Of a stretch of DNA of 18,321 nt, positions 17,601 through 18,321 are shown piece after piece. The stretch is from positions 1 through 18,321 of the forward strand of contig NHFS02000038.1 in assembly GCA_002171315.2 (NCBI GenBank). The letters are read 5' to 3'. Source of the stretch: Euryarchaeota archaeon TMED117. GTDB taxonomy: Archaea > Thermoplasmatota > Poseidoniia > Poseidoniales > Poseidoniaceae. How positions within the stretch are numbered: position 1 is the stretch's first letter; each line of letters opens with the position of its first letter. The notes beneath the pieces are model-generated. The model ran no database searches. It was not told where the DNA came from and saw only the letters and a list, made by a program, of their open reading frames with translations. The translations under genes and the position numbers were made by a program.

Positions 17601-18321
17601 CCTCATGATGGGCTTGTGGATGTACTCGCATGGGTAGGTCAAGCACAATCTTCTCTCCATCTTCATCTGTATCAACTCCAATCGATGGATCTTACTCAGG
17701 CTCTCATTGATGCACACGAACGAGGTGTTAATGTCGTGGTTGTTCTCAACGAAGTCGAATCTTGGTGGAATACAAATGATCGTGAATCTCAAGCATCGTA
17801 TGCATATCTTCTCAAGGAAGCTGGAGTCGATGTGTTTTGGTTTGGAGGAAGCGGCGATGACCCTTACCTCTACCTTCACGCTAAAGTTGCAGTTCAAGAT
17901 GAAGCCTCTGTTTGGATAGGCTCAGGCAACTGGAAAGATGCATCATTACCACCACCCGGCCAACGCGGCAACAGGGATTGGAGTATGATTGTGGAAAGCC
18001 AAGAACTTGCTCAGACTGTTTTGGAACACATGGCCTTTGATGAAAATTCAATGTATGTTTTACCTGTCTCATCGACTCCTCCAACCAATAGTTATTTCGT
18101 ACCTGATGTACGAACAATCGTAGGAGATTCTGCTCCACAATTCACAGGAACATACTCTGGAACCCTTCTCACGTGCCCTGATGATTGTGTTGAAGGTTTA
18201 ACCAGCATGATCGAGAACGCAAACAGTGAAATTTTACTCTCATTGCAATATCTTGATCTTGATTGGCAATGGGGATGGGGTGAAAACCCAGTCGTAAGTG
18301 CACTCGAAGATGCTGCACAGC
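14613..18321 (+). CDS. Large secreted protein: six lamin-tail-like domains plus phospholipase D-type domain, partial (3' end missing)
   Basis: The frame stays open for 1,236 codons to the right edge. A signal peptide (hydrophobic 6-20) leads into tandem lamin-tail (LTD) domains at about 39-175, 193-330, 345-478, 489-640, 655-793 and 808-975. Each of the first five starts with an INE/TE-type strand, has GGEW(L/V/I)E(I/L)xNxG or a close variant about 20 residues on, and closes with W...PTPG or a variant. The sixth is degenerate (FFELTNNG, no PTPG). From about 990 a phospholipase D-type domain follows, with VLAWVGQAQSSLHLHLYQL, the motif LHAKVAVQD (H1089, K1091, D1096: HxK-x4-D), then GSGNW. A second PLD half starts near 1176 and is cut by the edge before its HKD motif. 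PLD enzymes cleave phosphodiesters in lipids or nucleic acids. About 20 N-x-S/T sequons are present. The gene starts 69 bases after the permease gene. Confidence 0.92.
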   Translation, partial: MRGQSYLLLALLLLVPLTPFVEPVESTSARSQPCGGAVCINEALPNPNGLDDANYPGGEWLEIYNSGTTSVDVRNWYFSNKASKTLTFDVNSIVDYDANNASTYTIDPGEYMIIARNGYSNFYVANSNDFMTLYDGSGNWIDEATWNSSSSGVSLEQDPSDPYADWIATSNPTPGSSNTGGGSTGPTFSPSELQINEVMADSWPSRDNASWPGGEWVELYNNGTSTINMSGWWLQDQAGNMIEMDSSHLIGATSDYATQLIYPGETRIVAVNATSSSGVLNNGQETLRLYLPNGSIGDEVSWTSNEPGFSIEENPFGGMWVKSTYPSPNATNIPPLDTIAATGSVGFNEIMPVSNNDGNASPEGEWIELLNTGTTDIDLNGWSIIDGMGNQTFLDPGSIAVNSSQGSTTILSGERRLIEFTTDTRLWDNYNHLILLDASSMIVDMAWYATNYGPNISLLRSTNYNDAWSPSLYPTPGQPEPIPTATTGDIRFTELLADAVGSDSESYPGGEWIEIHNFGSSEVDVAGWRLSAANRNLMLHQYNMPMKSTTILAPGETTLIALNGTSQFYLKHTTPDQINLIDGNGAVAHSAQWTSTLEGSSLINNTETHAGAGQSGLNAPTTSITWGVDDWVNSAWATPGTANPIWTEYTNSESIVITEIASSCDDSTFSPAADWIELHNTGAENVNLSRWRVSMDYTSNPLMGRQFIDSTMLWNHGENNTTVESGQRIVVELTYDIFGGSLEDSGALEILNPDGELVTSAAPSSEFLASNCVTYGYNETNSEWVEFAWPTPGTEEPDATMIASQDSIKFTSVMWDGISSISTELEFFELTNNGEEAATLNGWKIRRTAADNTEYTADITNLQIDAGSSVKLTNDVSALTLYEDGTILDMNTVMSSPIYLLDSGMALQLIHPTGAVADTIVYGNGPVDAIGWSGVALSEPVSGIDNLILYRGDGCGTITDTNQSVDWHQRWGRLGASDFCTDLTFSDATMIQPLLGPHDGLVDVLAWVGQAQSSLHLHLYQLQSMDLTQALIDAHERGVNVVVVLNEVESWWNTNDRESQASYAYLLKEAGVDVFWFGGSGDDPYLYLHAKVAVQDEASVWIGSGNWKDASLPPPGQRGNRDWSMIVESQELAQTVLEHMAFDENSMYVLPVSSTPPTNSYFVPDVRTIVGDSAPQFTGTYSGTLLTCPDDCVEGLTSMIENANSEILLSLQYLDLDWQWGWGENPVVSALEDAAQ

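Noticed and set aside
1..18321. CRISPR array, insertion sequence, prophage or integron
   Set aside because: No regularly spaced repeats, transposase, integrase or terminal inverted repeats were found; the region reads as ordinary chromosomal genes.

Overview
The window looks like a chromosomal segment of a Thermoplasmatota-type euryarchaeon, most likely a marine one (Marine Group II / Poseidoniales-like). The archaeal call rests on an AglB/Stt3 oligosaccharyltransferase, a CDP-archaeol synthase, an archaeal TctA-family (DUF112/COG1784) permease, GGTGA-type ribosome binding sites and a CCA-less CAU-anticodon tRNA. The marine Group II assignment is an inference from the moderate base composition, the many secreted acidic beta-rich proteins and a PGF-CTERM-like tail. 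It was not tested by phylogeny. Ten protein genes and one tRNA are supported. Coding density is high and no gene-free stretch exceeds about 180 bases.

Left part (1-6470): a minus-strand oligosaccharyltransferase gene (aglB-like, 3' end outside the window) carries an unusual ~370-residue polytopic N-terminal extension. Next is minus-strand purD (purine synthesis), divergent from plus-strand carS (archaeal lipid synthesis). A plus-strand gene for a secreted, C-terminally anchored surface protein follows. Its 3' end converges on a small minus-strand DsrE-like gene.

Middle part (6470-11200), all minus strand: the DsrE-like gene, a small two-helix membrane protein, a three-helix membrane protein with a duplicated extracytoplasmic domain, a secreted protein with a PGF-CTERM-like anchor, a tRNA (CAU anticodon, probably Ile2), and a SAMHD1-like HD phosphohydrolase. 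The HD gene is divergent from the next block.

Right part (11280-18321), all plus strand: a membrane-anchored protein built of OB-fold-like domains with a Ca-binding-type C-terminus; then, 12 bases later with a strong Shine-Dalgarno site, an orphan TctA-family permease; then, after 69 bases, a very large secreted protein of six lamin-tail-like domains followed by a phospholipase D-type HKD domain (3' end outside the window). OB folds and lamin-tail domains also occur together in bacterial extracellular nucleases. This block is therefore the best candidate here for an undescribed system, perhaps extracellular nucleic acid or phosphodiester processing coupled to uptake. That function is a hypothesis and is not shown by the sequence.

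The secreted proteins are rich in N-x-S/T sequons, the AglB target. This ties the surface protein genes functionally to the glycosylation enzyme at the left edge.
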